NCBI RefSeq assembly: GCF_000328525.1
Contig: NC_019964.1
Location: 496,001-560,000 of the forward strand
DNA: 64,000 bases
From: Halovivax ruber XH-70
GTDB lineage: Archaea > Halobacteriota > Halobacteria > Halobacteriales > Natrialbaceae
Direction: 5' to 3'
Both the position numbers and the translations under genes were made by a program. This document shows positions 45,321-54,891 of the stretch, piece after piece. Below the pieces are notes generated by a model that saw only the letters and a list, made by a program, of their open reading frames with translations, was not told the DNA's origin and searched no databases. How positions within the stretch are numbered: position 1 is the first letter of the stretch; the number at the start of each line of letters is the position of its first letter.

Positions 45321-46124
45321 TCAACTGTCGAGACCCAGCTCGTCGGGCGAGAAGGTATTGCCGACCGGGGGAACGCCCTTCGCGGTGATCGTCTCGCCGG
45401 TGACGAACGAGGCGGCGGGACTGACGAGGAACTGGACGATGTCGGCGATCTCCTCGGCGTGGCCGATGCGTCGGTCCGTCTCCTCGCGCGGGGGCATGTC
45501 CTCGCTCTGGACGCCGAGGGTCTCGGCGACGCCGGGCGTCTGGACCAGCCCCGGGGCGATACAGTTGACGCGGACGCCGTCGCCGGCCCACTCCGCGGCG
45601 AGCGTCTCCGTCAGTCGGATGATCGCCGCCTTCGCCGCGCCGTAGTGGCTCTCGCCGGGCGCGGCGTGCTGGCCGTTCACGCTCGAGAGGGTGACGATAA
45701 CGCCGCCGTCGCCCTCGCGCATGACCTCGCCGGCGAGTTGCGAGCAGTGGACGACGCTCGTCAGGTTGAGGTCCATGATCGTCTCCCAGCCGTTCTGCGA
45801 GATGTCCTCGAACGGGGCGACGAACTCCCCGCCGGCGTTGTTCACGAGGATGTCGATATCGCCGAAGGCGTCGACGGTCTCGTCGACGAAGGCCTCGACC
45901 GACTCCCGATCGCGGACGTCACACTCGACGGCGAGCGCCTCGCCCGGCGCGTCGCTCTCCTCGATCGCGTCGGCGACCGGCCCGATCCGATCCATCGATC
46001 GCGAGCAGATCGCGACGTTCGCGCCGCCGGCCGCGAACGTCTCCGCGATCGATCGCCCGATTCCCCGACTCGCACCGGTGACGATGGCGGTTTCGCCCGC
46101 CACGCCGAAGTCAGGTTCGTGCAT
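45321..46124 (-). CDS. Short-chain dehydrogenase/reductase (SDR)
   Basis: 267-aa classical SDR. The cofactor motif is TGASRGIGRS, the structural motif NNAG is present, and the catalytic Ser and YxxxK are in TLSSVNGQHAAPGESHYGAAKAA. The ending SFVTGETITAKG is typical of the family. It resembles enoyl/3-oxoacyl reductases, but the substrate is unknown. Start 46124 (MHEPDFGVAGETAIVTG) puts the nucleotide motif at the normal distance; the upstream codons to 46208 are not family-like. Confidence 0.92.
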   Translation of the reverse strand: MHEPDFGVAGETAIVTGASRGIGRSIAETFAAGGANVAICSRSMDRIGPVADAIEESDAPGEALAVECDVRDRESVEAFVDETVDAFGDIDILVNNAGGEFVAPFEDISQNGWETIMDLNLTSVVHCSQLAGEVMREGDGGVIVTLSSVNGQHAAPGESHYGAAKAAIIRLTETLAAEWAGDGVRVNCIAPGLVQTPGVAETLGVQSEDMPPREETDRRIGHAEEIADIVQFLVSPAASFVTGETITAKGVPPVGNTFSPDELGLDS

Positions 46125-46260
46125 CGTCGGTACGTCGACGGCCCGGGCGAAAGGTGTGGCGCTTCCGGCGGGGCTGGCTGGCTCACGTGGCTCGGCGAGA
46201 CGTCTCACGAGGTCGGTTCCGTCTGGGGAGACTACAGCGAGAAACCGCCGACGTCGCCGA

Positions 46261-49170
46261 TTATTGCTCCGCGCCGTCGAGCCGGTCCTGCAGCTCCTGA
46301 ATCCGCGAGGCCAGTTCGATCGGTGCCGTCCCGTTCACGTCGAGCGACGCGAGTTCGTCGAGGACGGCCTCGGTGTCGGGATCCAGCGCGGGCGGGTCCG
46401 CCGGCTGCGCGTCGGCCTGCTCGGCGCTCGCCGCGCCGCCGTCGGTGGTCGCCGCGTCGCGACTCCCGGTTTTCGCCTCCGGCCCGCCGGACGGTGGCGC
46501 ACCCGACGCCGACGCGGTCTGCATGGTCCCACTCTCCAGGTCGAAGACGGCCTGGACGGGTTCCGCGGAACCGCCGCCGCGGGCCTCGATGGCCTTCTCC
46601 TCGCGCAGGCGGTCGAGGACGTCGCGGGCGCGGTCGACGACGGGGTCCGGGACGCCAGCCAGGTCGGCGACGTGGATGCCGTAGGAGCGGTCGGTCGGCC
46701 CCTCACGGATGGTTCGCAGGAAGGTCACGTCGCCGTCTCGCTCGTCCGCCGCGACGTGAACGTTCGCCACGCGCGGGAGGTGCTCGCCCAGGCTCGTCAG
46801 TTCGTGGTAGTGGGTCGCAAAGAGCGTCTTCGCGCCGACCTCGTTGTGGAGGTACTCCGTGGCCGCCCAGGCGATGGAGATCCCGTCGTACGTCGCCGTT
46901 CCCCGACCCACTTCGTCCAGGATGACCAGCGAGTCCGCCGTGGCGGCGTGGAGGATGTTCGAGAGCTCGTTCATCTCGACCATAAACGTCGAGCGCCCCT
47001 GTGCGAGTTCGTCGAGCGCGCCGACGCGGGTGAAGATGCCGTCGACGAGGCCGATCTCGGCCTCGCGGGCGGGGACGAAGCTGCCGACCTGTGCGAGCAG
47101 GACGATACAGGCCACCTGGCGCATGTAGGTGGACTTCCCGGACATGTTGGGGCCCGTCACCACGACGAAGCGGGGCTCTTCGCCGGCGTCGGCTCCCGAC
47201 GAGTCCACATCCGCTCGCGATTCCGCCGCTCCGTCCGCCCGCGACTCCGCCGCTCTGTCTGTCACCGATCCGACCCGTCCCAACCTGGCGTCGTTCGGCA
47301 CGAACTCGGTGGTCTGCTCGACGACGGGGTGGCGCCCCGCCTCGATATCGATCCCGTCGCCGTCGTGGAGGTCGGGACGGATCCAGCCGTTCGCGGCGGC
47401 GTGGCTCGCCAGGCTGGCGAGCGCGTCGACGGTCGCCAGCGTCCGGCCGACGTCCTGGAGGAGTTCGGCACGGTCGGCCACCCGCTCGCGCAACTCGCAG
47501 AACAGGTCGTACTCCAGGTCGTGGCGGCGTTCCTCGAGTCGGAGGATCTCGCGCTCTTTCTCGTCGAGTTCCGGCGTCGTGAATCGCTTCGAGTTCTTCA
47601 GCTGCTTGATCTCCTCGTAGTGATCTGGGACGCCGTCGGCGGCCGAGCGGCCGACCTGGATGTAGTAGCCGTCGGTCTTGTTCCGCCCGACGCTGACGTG
47701 TGAGAGGCCGTGCTGGTTCGACTCGCGATCGGCGAGCGAATCGAGCCACGCCCGCAGCGCCTCGTGGCGCTCGATCAGTTCGTCGAGTTCGTCGTCGTAG
47801 CCGTGCTGGATCACCTCGCCCTGGGTGATCGTCGAGGGCGGTTCCGCGGCGAGGGCGGCGGCGAGCGAGTCGCGCAGGGCGGCCGCCGCCTCGCGGTCGG
47901 GTTCGTCGACGATCTCGGAGAGCGGCGAGTCGGCGAGTTCGGGCGCCGACTCGATCGCCTCGGCGAGCCGGGGCAACACCGCGAAGGTGTCGCGTACCGA
48001 ACACAGCGCGCGGGCGTCGGCACTGCCGTAGGTGGCGCGGCTGGCCAGGCGCGCTAAGTCGGCCGTCTCGCCGAGCGCCTCGCGGATCTCGTCTCTGGCC
48101 AGCGCGGCAGAGGCGAGGGCGGCGACGCTCTTCTGGCGGCGCTCGAGCGTGTCGAGCGAGCGACTGGGGCGTTTGAGCCACTCGGCGAGCAGCCGGGCGC
48201 CGGCGCTCGAGTCGGTGTGATCGATGGTGTCGAACAGCGACCCCTCGCGCTCGCCCTGCATCGTCTCGGTGAGTTCGAGGTTGCGCTGGGTCGTCGCGTC
48301 GAGCGTCACGTGGTCGTCGCCGTGGTGGGTCCGCAGGCGCGTCATCGAGGCGAGCACGCCCGCGGCCGTCTCCGCGACGTACGAGAGCACGGCGCCGGCC
48401 GCCGCCACCGTCGGCTCCGGCAGCGCGAGGCGATCGACGGGCTCCGCGCCGAACTGCTCGCGCACGGTGTGTGCGGCTCGTTTGGGCGCGAAGGCCTCCG
48501 CGTCGTGAAGGCTCAGTGCCGCGTCGGTGCGTTCGCGTAACGCGCCCAGAAGCTCGTCGTCGTTTCGCACCGTCGGTCCCGGCAGCACCTCGACGGGCCC
48601 GAAGCGGTAACACTCGGTCAGCACCTCGTCGACATCCGCAGCACTCGCGACGAGGAACTGGCCCGTCGTCACGTCGGCGAACGCGAGGCCGTAGGCGACG
48701 TCCGCGTCGTCTGTCGCCGAGCGGCTACTCGTGTCACCACTCGACCACTCGGCGTGCGCGCCGCTCGCACTCGAATCCAGATCGACGCTCCGGTCGGCCG
48801 CGACGATGGCGGCGAGGTACTGCGCGTCGGCGTCGCGCGTCTCGAGCAGGGTCCCTGGCGTCACCACGCGTTCGATCTCGCGGGCGTGGCCGCTCTCGGT
48901 CTCGTACTGTTCGGCGACGGCGACGCGATAGCCGCGCTCGACCAGTCCGGTGAGGTACGGCGTCAGATCGTCGTACGGCACGCCGGCCATCGGGTAGGAC
49001 TGGCCCTGCGAGGACTTCGAGGTGACTTTGAGATCGAGCTCCTCGCCGACGACCTCGGCGTCGTCGCCGAAGAACTCGTAGAAGTCGCCACACTGCATCG
49101 CGAGTAGCTCCGCGTCGGTCTCGTCCTTCAGCGAGAGAAACTCTCCAACGATCCCCGTCGCCCCGGTCAT
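46261..49170 (-). CDS. mutS: DNA mismatch repair protein MutS
   Basis: 969-aa MutS1-type protein. The mismatch-recognition FxE motif is in GDFYEFFGDD near the N terminus. The C-terminal ATPase contains GPNMSGKST (Walker A), LVILDEVGRGTATYDG (Walker B/signature) and FATHYHEL. Two low-complexity Ser/Asp-rich inserts (about residues 125-150 and around the Ala-Glu-Ser-Arg repeats near 640-670) are halophile-type loops. The long N-terminal extension in frame to 49707 is antisense to the kinase gene. Start 49170 gives MTGATGIVGEFLSLK. Confidence 0.97.
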   Translation of the reverse strand: MTGATGIVGEFLSLKDETDAELLAMQCGDFYEFFGDDAEVVGEELDLKVTSKSSQGQSYPMAGVPYDDLTPYLTGLVERGYRVAVAEQYETESGHAREIERVVTPGTLLETRDADAQYLAAIVAADRSVDLDSSASGAHAEWSSGDTSSRSATDDADVAYGLAFADVTTGQFLVASAADVDEVLTECYRFGPVEVLPGPTVRNDDELLGALRERTDAALSLHDAEAFAPKRAAHTVREQFGAEPVDRLALPEPTVAAAGAVLSYVAETAAGVLASMTRLRTHHGDDHVTLDATTQRNLELTETMQGEREGSLFDTIDHTDSSAGARLLAEWLKRPSRSLDTLERRQKSVAALASAALARDEIREALGETADLARLASRATYGSADARALCSVRDTFAVLPRLAEAIESAPELADSPLSEIVDEPDREAAAALRDSLAAALAAEPPSTITQGEVIQHGYDDELDELIERHEALRAWLDSLADRESNQHGLSHVSVGRNKTDGYYIQVGRSAADGVPDHYEEIKQLKNSKRFTTPELDEKEREILRLEERRHDLEYDLFCELRERVADRAELLQDVGRTLATVDALASLASHAAANGWIRPDLHDGDGIDIEAGRHPVVEQTTEFVPNDARLGRVGSVTDRAAESRADGAAESRADVDSSGADAGEEPRFVVVTGPNMSGKSTYMRQVACIVLLAQVGSFVPAREAEIGLVDGIFTRVGALDELAQGRSTFMVEMNELSNILHAATADSLVILDEVGRGTATYDGISIAWAATEYLHNEVGAKTLFATHYHELTSLGEHLPRVANVHVAADERDGDVTFLRTIREGPTDRSYGIHVADLAGVPDPVVDRARDVLDRLREEKAIEARGGGSAEPVQAVFDLESGTMQTASASGAPPSGGPEAKTGSRDAATTDGGAASAEQADAQPADPPALDPDTEAVLDELASLDVNGTAPIELASRIQELQDRLDGAEQ

Positions 49171-49261
49171 ACCCGATGGGTGGATGTCGACCGGGAAAAC
49201 GCTGCGGGTTCGGCCCGCCTGCGTCTCACAGTCTCTCCGAATACCGCTGCGATCAAACCGA

Positions 49262-51274
49262 TTACGACGGTGACGGGTCGCATGTGGTGTCGGTCGTCGT
49301 TCCACTCGCACCGTCAGCATCGTCCGTCCCCGAGCGATCGTGTCCGTCGCCAGCGGGTTCACCGTGTTCGGTGTCGCCGTGGTCGACGGGCGGGCTGTCT
49401 TCGAGTCCGTCGTAATAGATCTCGAAGCGTGCGCCGCCGTCGGCGGACTCGGTGACGCCGAGCGACCAGCCGTGGGCCTCGACGATCTGTCCGACGATGT
49501 CGAGACCGAGGCCCGTCCCGTCCTGGTTCGTCGTGTAGCCTGACTCCAGAACCGCGTCTCGGTCGTCCTTGGGGATTCCGACACCGTCGTCGGCGACGTA
49601 GAAGCCGGCACTCTCACCGGTTTCGGGAGCGACTGATCGCTCGGTAGCCGAAGCCGGTGGGTCGTCGATATCGATCGTCCCGACGGTGACGGTGACGTCC
49701 GGACCACCGTGTTCGACCGCGTTGCGAAACAGGTTCTCGAACACCTGGCTGAGCCGGGACTCGTCGGCGGCGACGCGGTGGTCGCCGGTCTCGACTGCGA
49801 GCGTGGCGTCGGCGGTGTCGACGCCGTTCCAGGCCCTGTTTGCGAGCACGGAGAGGTCGACGAGGCTGCGGTCAGAGACGATATCGCCGTGTCTGGCGAG
49901 GGTGAGGACGTCCTCGATGATGTGCTCCATGCGATCGAGCGAGGTCTCGATCTCGTCGAGCTCGGGATCGTCGTAGCGTTCGGCCAGGATGGAGAGATAG
50001 CCGTCGGCGACGTTGAGCGGATTTCGGAGGTCGTGACTGACGACGCTGGCGAAGCGATCGAGGCGCTCGTTCTGGCGTTCGAGTTCGCGCTCGTAGCGCT
50101 GGCGATCGGTCACGTCGCGGATGATGAGAAACTGGCCGATCCGGGTGTCGCCGTCTCGTAACGCGGTCGTCTCGACTGCGAGGTACGCCGGGGTGCCATC
50201 GGCCGTGAGACGAACCGCGGTCGAAGCGCTCCGGCTCCCGGTGTCGTCCGCGCTTGCGTCGGACGACGGCTCCAGAGGTGCTGCCCCGGTGTCGGTCTCG
50301 TCGTCCTGATTCGACGGCGTGGCTGTCGACTCGTTGGTCGTCAGCGAGAGCGGATCCGTCGCGAGCCAGTCACCGATCTCCTCGGGTAGCACGGTGGTGA
50401 CATCGCGACCGAGCGCAGCGGCGACATCTCCCTGTAGGTAGGGGGCGGCCTGCGGGTTGGCGTCCACGACGCGTCCGCGTCGATCGAGGACGACGACGCC
50501 GTCGGTGATCTGCTCGACGATCGCGTCCCGGGCGATCGGCAGGAGGTCGGTCAGGCGGTACCGGAATACGGCGACGGCGAGCGCGACCGCCGCGACGGTG
50601 AACCCCATCGAACTCGGTTCGAATTCGCTGTCACTGAGGACGTAGACGATGTTACTCAGCCACGGGGCAATCGCGGCGATCATGAGCAGCGTCGACTGGC
50701 CACGGTAGAGATCGTTCGACTGCCGGATGAACCTGGCGAGGAGGGCCGTCCCGATGGCGAGCAGGCTGTAGGAGTACAGCACGTAGGCGTAGAACCCGAG
50801 GCCGTTTTCGAACACGTAGCCGACGGGCGTCGCGTCCGAGGGGACGATCTCCGTCCACAGTAGCGAGTGTGAGGTTCCGGTAAGGGCGAGTAGGTACAGG
50901 ACGGCTGGGGCGGCGTAGAGTGCAGCGAGCCGGCGGCGCGTCAGTCGGTCGTCGTGGTTGGTGTAGACGATGATGAAGAGAAAGACGGTCGTCGGAACGA
51001 TCGCGACGCCCAGATAGTGAACCGTCTGGGTGACGAGTATCGTCGCCTCGCGGCTATCGACGAGCATACTCGCGAAATCGCCGCCCGTCCACAGGGCGAT
51101 TCCGCCGGTGAGTAACGCGAGCGCCTTCGTCTCGGCGTGGTCCGGGTTTCGAAGAGCGAGTATCGTGATGACCACGCTCGTGGCAGCCCCGAGTGCAACG
51201 GCCACCATGTACGCGGTGGCGAGAGTTGCCATCATCACGTAATTGGGTTCCGCCGATATAACACCAGTGGCCAT
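49262..51274 (-). CDS. Membrane histidine kinase with N-terminal 7TM domain and PAS domain (copy 1)
   Basis: 670-aa sensor kinase. Seven hydrophobic segments (residues 10-230) form a 7TM sensor of the histidine-kinase N-terminal type (QTVHYLGVAIVPTTVFLFII). A PAS domain (about 245-390, with an acidic Ser/Thr-rich loop) precedes HisKA with phospho-acceptor H414 in SVVSHDLRNPLN. HATPase motifs are NLFRNAVEHG (N box), VADDGVGIP (G1) and GTGLGLDIV (G2). The C-terminal about 45 residues are acidic and disordered. No response regulator is adjacent. Downstream paralogue of the gene at 51410-53221. Confidence 0.92.
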   Translation of the reverse strand: MATGVISAEPNYVMMATLATAYMVAVALGAATSVVITILALRNPDHAETKALALLTGGIALWTGGDFASMLVDSREATILVTQTVHYLGVAIVPTTVFLFIIVYTNHDDRLTRRRLAALYAAPAVLYLLALTGTSHSLLWTEIVPSDATPVGYVFENGLGFYAYVLYSYSLLAIGTALLARFIRQSNDLYRGQSTLLMIAAIAPWLSNIVYVLSDSEFEPSSMGFTVAAVALAVAVFRYRLTDLLPIARDAIVEQITDGVVVLDRRGRVVDANPQAAPYLQGDVAAALGRDVTTVLPEEIGDWLATDPLSLTTNESTATPSNQDDETDTGAAPLEPSSDASADDTGSRSASTAVRLTADGTPAYLAVETTALRDGDTRIGQFLIIRDVTDRQRYERELERQNERLDRFASVVSHDLRNPLNVADGYLSILAERYDDPELDEIETSLDRMEHIIEDVLTLARHGDIVSDRSLVDLSVLANRAWNGVDTADATLAVETGDHRVAADESRLSQVFENLFRNAVEHGGPDVTVTVGTIDIDDPPASATERSVAPETGESAGFYVADDGVGIPKDDRDAVLESGYTTNQDGTGLGLDIVGQIVEAHGWSLGVTESADGGARFEIYYDGLEDSPPVDHGDTEHGEPAGDGHDRSGTDDADGASGTTTDTTCDPSPS

Positions 51275-51409
51275 CGATAGTCGCCCGTGTCACGTCTCTC
51301 ACGCCCGTGGGCCCGTCGGAACGCCGCCATCGGTGGACCGATTCGCGGCGGCGTTTCCGGCTGGCAGTGTCATCGGTCCATCAACCGTCTCGTCGGGCCG
51401 TGCTACGAG

Positions 51410-53221
51410 TTACGCCGTCTGTGAGTGACGTTCGGTCGGTTCGTCATCGGCAGGTCCGTGATCGGGCTCGTAGTCGATTTCGATGCGTGCGCCGCCGTCG
51501 GCGGACTCGGTGACGGCGAGCGACCAGCCGTGGGCTTGCACGATCTGCGAAACGATGTCGAGTCCGAGGCCAGTGCCGTCCTGATTCGTCGTGTAGCCCG
51601 CTTCGAGAATTGCGTCCCGGTCACTTTCTGGAATCCCGACGCCGTCGTCGGCGACGTAGAAACCGTCGGCTTGCGTGGATGCTGCCTCGGTCGGTTCGAC
51701 GGTCGCACTCGACCCCGACCTTCCGACCGTTTCCCCCTCGACCGTTCCGACCGTGACGGTGACGTCCCGTCCACCGTGTTCGACGGCGTCCTGCCGAGTG
51801 GACGAGGCAGGGCTCGTCGAGCCGTGCTCGACGGCGTTGCGAAACAGGTTCTCGAGCGCCTGGGTAAGCCTGGATTCGTCGGCAGAGATGCGGTGGTCGT
51901 TCGTCTCGATTCGAAGCGTCGCCTCCCCCGTGTCGACGCCGTTCCAGGCCACAGTGGCCAGCGTCCCCAGATCGATGTACGTCCGGTCGTCGACGACGTC
52001 GCCGTGTCTGGCGAGGGTGAGGACGTCCTCGATGATGTGCTCCATACGAGCGAGCGAGGTTTCGATCTCGTCGAGCTCGGGATCGTCGTAGCGTTCTGCG
52101 AGGATGGAGCGGTAGCCATCGGCGACGTTGAGGGGATTCCGGAGATCGTGGCTGACGACGCTCGCGAACCGGTCGAGGCGTTCGTTCTGGCGTTCGAGTT
52201 CGCGTTCGTAACGCCGTTGTTCGGTGACATCGCGGACGATCAGGAGGCTGCCAAGGGGCCGACCGTCACTGTCCGTGATCGCTGTCTCGTCGATGGCAAG
52301 ATATCGGTTGCGTTCGGTGTCCTGAACAGTGACTTCGTCGCACCCATCGGCTCGACCCCGATCCGTAACCGGGTCGGGTAACGCGTTGCTGGCGTCGCGA
52401 CCGACGATGGAATCGTCGACACCGAGCAGGGAAACGGCCTGTGGATTGGCGTCGATAATTCGTCCCTGATTATCCAGGACGACGACGCCGTCCTCGATGG
52501 CGTCGACGATCGTCTCGCGGGCGATCGGCATTACATCGACGAATCGATAGCGGAGGATCGCGACGGCGAACGCGGCGGCGGTGACGGTGAACGCCAGCGA
52601 ACTTGGATCGAAGTCAGTCATGCCGATTACGAAAACCGTGCTGGCGGTCCAGGGTGCGAGGATGGCCACGGCCAGGGCGGCGGCCTGGCCCCGATAGATC
52701 GTCTTCGAACGGGCGTAGAACTGGCCGACCAAGAGTGCCGCCGCGGCAGTGAGCGAGTAGGCGTACACCGTATACGCGTAGAACGCCGGCCCGTGGTCGA
52801 ACGCGATGCCGATCGGGGTCTCTGGGGCCGCGTAGACCTCACGCCAGAGGAGCGTGTGTGAGCCGTGTGTGAACACGACGGCGATCATGAGGCCGGTTGC
52901 GAGTACGAGTCCCGTTCGGACCCAGTCGGTCAGAAACCGCGTTCGGCCGGTGTACCGAACGACGAGAACGAACATTGCCGTCGGCGTGAGCGCGGCGCCA
53001 ATCCAGAGGAACTGGACCCAGCGGGTACTCCCCGACACCGTCGTCGCCAGCGTCGCCCCCAGATCGCCGAGCAACCAGATCGTAATCGAGCTCGCAGTAA
53101 CCGCGAGGGCCGTTGCACCATCGGTCTCTCGATTCCTGAGTGCCAGAATCGCCACCGAGAGCGTGACCACGACGCCGGCCACGAGCAGGACGAACCAGAC
53201 CCGATGGAACAACGGGGTCAT
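51410..53221 (-). CDS. Membrane histidine kinase with N-terminal 7TM domain and PAS domain (copy 2)
   Basis: 603-aa paralogue of the adjacent kinase with the same order: seven TM segments (1-215), PAS (about 222-335), HisKA (H358 in SVVSHDLRNPLN) and HATPase (VADDGVGIP, GTGLGLDIV). The HisKA region is nearly identical to the neighbour, while the sensor domains differ widely. A 16-codon in-frame insertion with a duplicated VEHG lies directly after the N box (about 462-483). A TATA-like GCAATTTAGG is centred 29 nt before the ATG. It is the upstream member of the tandem pair; the gap to copy 1 is 135 bp. Confidence 0.92.
   Translation of the reverse strand: MTPLFHRVWFVLLVAGVVVTLSVAILALRNRETDGATALAVTASSITIWLLGDLGATLATTVSGSTRWVQFLWIGAALTPTAMFVLVVRYTGRTRFLTDWVRTGLVLATGLMIAVVFTHGSHTLLWREVYAAPETPIGIAFDHGPAFYAYTVYAYSLTAAAALLVGQFYARSKTIYRGQAAALAVAILAPWTASTVFVIGMTDFDPSSLAFTVTAAAFAVAILRYRFVDVMPIARETIVDAIEDGVVVLDNQGRIIDANPQAVSLLGVDDSIVGRDASNALPDPVTDRGRADGCDEVTVQDTERNRYLAIDETAITDSDGRPLGSLLIVRDVTEQRRYERELERQNERLDRFASVVSHDLRNPLNVADGYRSILAERYDDPELDEIETSLARMEHIIEDVLTLARHGDVVDDRTYIDLGTLATVAWNGVDTGEATLRIETNDHRISADESRLTQALENLFRNAVEHGSTSPASSTRQDAVEHGGRDVTVTVGTVEGETVGRSGSSATVEPTEAASTQADGFYVADDGVGIPESDRDAILEAGYTTNQDGTGLGLDIVSQIVQAHGWSLAVTESADGGARIEIDYEPDHGPADDEPTERHSQTA
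51774..51837 (-). repeat. 16-bp direct repeat flanking a 32-bp insert in the HATPase domain of kinase copy 2
   Basis: CCGTGTTCGACGGCGT (51774-51789) recurs as CCGTGCTCGACGGCGT (51822-51837), one mismatch, 48 bp apart. The neighbouring kinase has only one copy at this point, so copy 2 gained 48 bp (16 codons) in frame. Confidence 0.85.
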
Positions 53222-53406
53222 CTGAGATACTTGAGACGCCAGCCCTAAATTGCCACCGGCCGGGTTCGATTGCTTCCAGTGCTCTCCGCTTCGTATGGCG
53301 AGGGCAGTAGTCGTGCTACCCGCCCTCGGGTCAATTGATTCTTGAGCGGTTCGGTGTCAACAGCTGTTCCGGCCTGACGATTGCCGGTCCGTATCCGCCG
53401 TCGCGG

Positions 53407-53736
53407 TCAGTACAGCGCCGCCCCCGGCGAAACACCGAACCCGTCGTCCGGGCTCACGAGGATGGGGTAGCCCTCGTTACTTGGGACGCCGACGGTCAGT
53501 GCTTCGGACTCGAACCCGGCGATCCGAACCGACCCCAGGTTCGTCGCACAGAGCACCCGCCGGCCGACGAGGTCGTCCGGGTCGTAGTGATAGTCGAGCT
53601 GGGCCGCAGACTGGATCTCCTCGTCGCCGAGGTCGATCCACAGTTTCGTCATCGCGTCCTTGTTCGTCTCGGGGAACGACTCGGCGTCGGCGACCTCGCC
53701 GACGCGGAACTCGGTGTCGAACGGACTCTCGACCAT
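53407..53736 (-). CDS. CsaA/MetG-type tRNA-binding domain protein
   Basis: 109-aa OB-fold protein of the EMAP/CsaA tRNA-binding family: FDTEFRVGEVADAESFPETN at the N terminus, then LVGRRVLCATNLGSVRIAGF and ILVSPDDG. CsaA proteins are stand-alone dimers with tRNA-binding or chaperone-like activity. A TATA box (minus strand CTTTTTATT) lies about 26 nt upstream, giving a leaderless mRNA. Confidence 0.88.
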   Translation of the reverse strand: MVESPFDTEFRVGEVADAESFPETNKDAMTKLWIDLGDEEIQSAAQLDYHYDPDDLVGRRVLCATNLGSVRIAGFESEALTVGVPSNEGYPILVSPDDGFGVSPGAALY

Positions 53737-53757
53737 GCAACCGGATTCGCCGGCGAC

Positions 53758-53766
53758 AATAAAAAG
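53758..53766 (-). promoter_or_regulatory. TATA box of the CsaA-like gene
   Basis: Minus-strand CTTTTTATT is centred about 26 nt before the ATG at 53736. Confidence 0.55.
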
Positions 53767-53838
53767 TTCTCGCGCGACCGAAGCCCGGCAGCCGACGTGC
53801 CGGTGAAGGAGCGAACTCGGAACAGCCGGTCGAACCGC

Positions 53839-54720
53839 TCACTCCACGGTTCGTCGATCCGCCTGCGGATTGACCGCGCCGGGCCCCGTTCCGACCTCGT
53901 AGTGACTCTCGATGGCGCGGGCGACGAAGTCCGTGGCGCCGCCGACGGCGTCGACGAGGTCGTCTCCGCGAGCCAGTCGGGCGGCGATCGCGGCCGAGAG
54001 GGTGCAGCCGGAGCCATGCGTCGCCTCGGTGTCGACGCGTTCGTGCTCGAACGTGGCGACGAACGCGCCGTCGACGAACTCGCCGGCCCTTTCCGTGGTG
54101 GCGTCCGTCGCGTCACGGTCCGCCACCGCGTTCGGCTCGGCGACGAGGACGTCCCGTATCGTCTCGCCCGGGACGTGTCCGCCCTTCACCAGCGCGGCGT
54201 CGACCCCCGTCTCCAGGAGCCGACGGCCGGCGTCCTCCGCGCGGTCGACACCGGTAATCTCGACGTCGGTGAGAACCGCTGCTTCGTCCACGTTCGGTGT
54301 GACGACGGTCGCCTCGGCAAGCAGTGATTCGTACGCGGCCTCTGCGTCGCGGTCGAGCAGTCGATCACCCGACGTGGCAACCATGACCGGGTCGACCACG
54401 ACCGGGAACGAAGCGTCCCTGACCCGATCGGCGACGAGCGAGACGAGATCGGCGCTGGCGAGCATCCCCGTCTTCGCGGCCCCGACGTCGAAGTCGCCGA
54501 CGACGGCGTCGATCTGGGCGGCGACCTCGGAACGGGGAAGGGTGTACGAGGAGTCCACGCCGCGCGTGTGCTGGGCCGTCACGGCCGTAATCGCCGACGT
54601 GCCGAAGACGTCGTGGGCCGCGAACGTCGACAGATCCGCCTGGATTCCCGCTCCGCCGCCGGAGTCGCTACCGGCGATGGTGAGGGCGACTGGCCGAGCG
54701 TCGGGTTGTGGCGGTCGCAT
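53839..54720 (-). CDS. thiD: Phosphomethylpyrimidine (HMP/HMP-P) kinase
   Basis: 293-aa ribokinase-fold enzyme of thiamine synthesis, phosphorylating hydroxymethylpyrimidine (phosphate). Motifs: [17 protein letters not shown] (HMP binding), [31 protein letters not shown] and the catalytic [13 protein letters not shown] (Cys variant of GxGD/GxGC). There is no C-terminal ThiN domain. Start 54720 is the Met nearest the conserved core, with a TATA-like sequence about 28 nt upstream. Confidence 0.94.
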   Translation of the reverse strand: MRPPQPDARPVALTIAGSDSGGGAGIQADLSTFAAHDVFGTSAITAVTAQHTRGVDSSYTLPRSEVAAQIDAVVGDFDVGAAKTGMLASADLVSLVADRVRDASFPVVVDPVMVATSGDRLLDRDAEAAYESLLAEATVVTPNVDEAAVLTDVEITGVDRAEDAGRRLLETGVDAALVKGGHVPGETIRDVLVAEPNAVADRDATDATTERAGEFVDGAFVATFEHERVDTEATHGSGCTLSAAIAARLARGDDLVDAVGGATDFVARAIESHYEVGTGPGAVNPQADRRTVE

Positions 54721-54787
54721 ACGGATGTCTACCGGCCGGTGGTACAAATCCGTGGTGGATCGGAGTCAGAAGCTGTGGCTCGAACAG

Positions 54788-54818
<31 letters not shown>

Positions 54819-54891
54819 GAAGTACGAGCGGAGCAGTCTGATCACCGCCGATCGACCGGCGGCGTGACGGCGCCGGACGGCACCCGGACTA

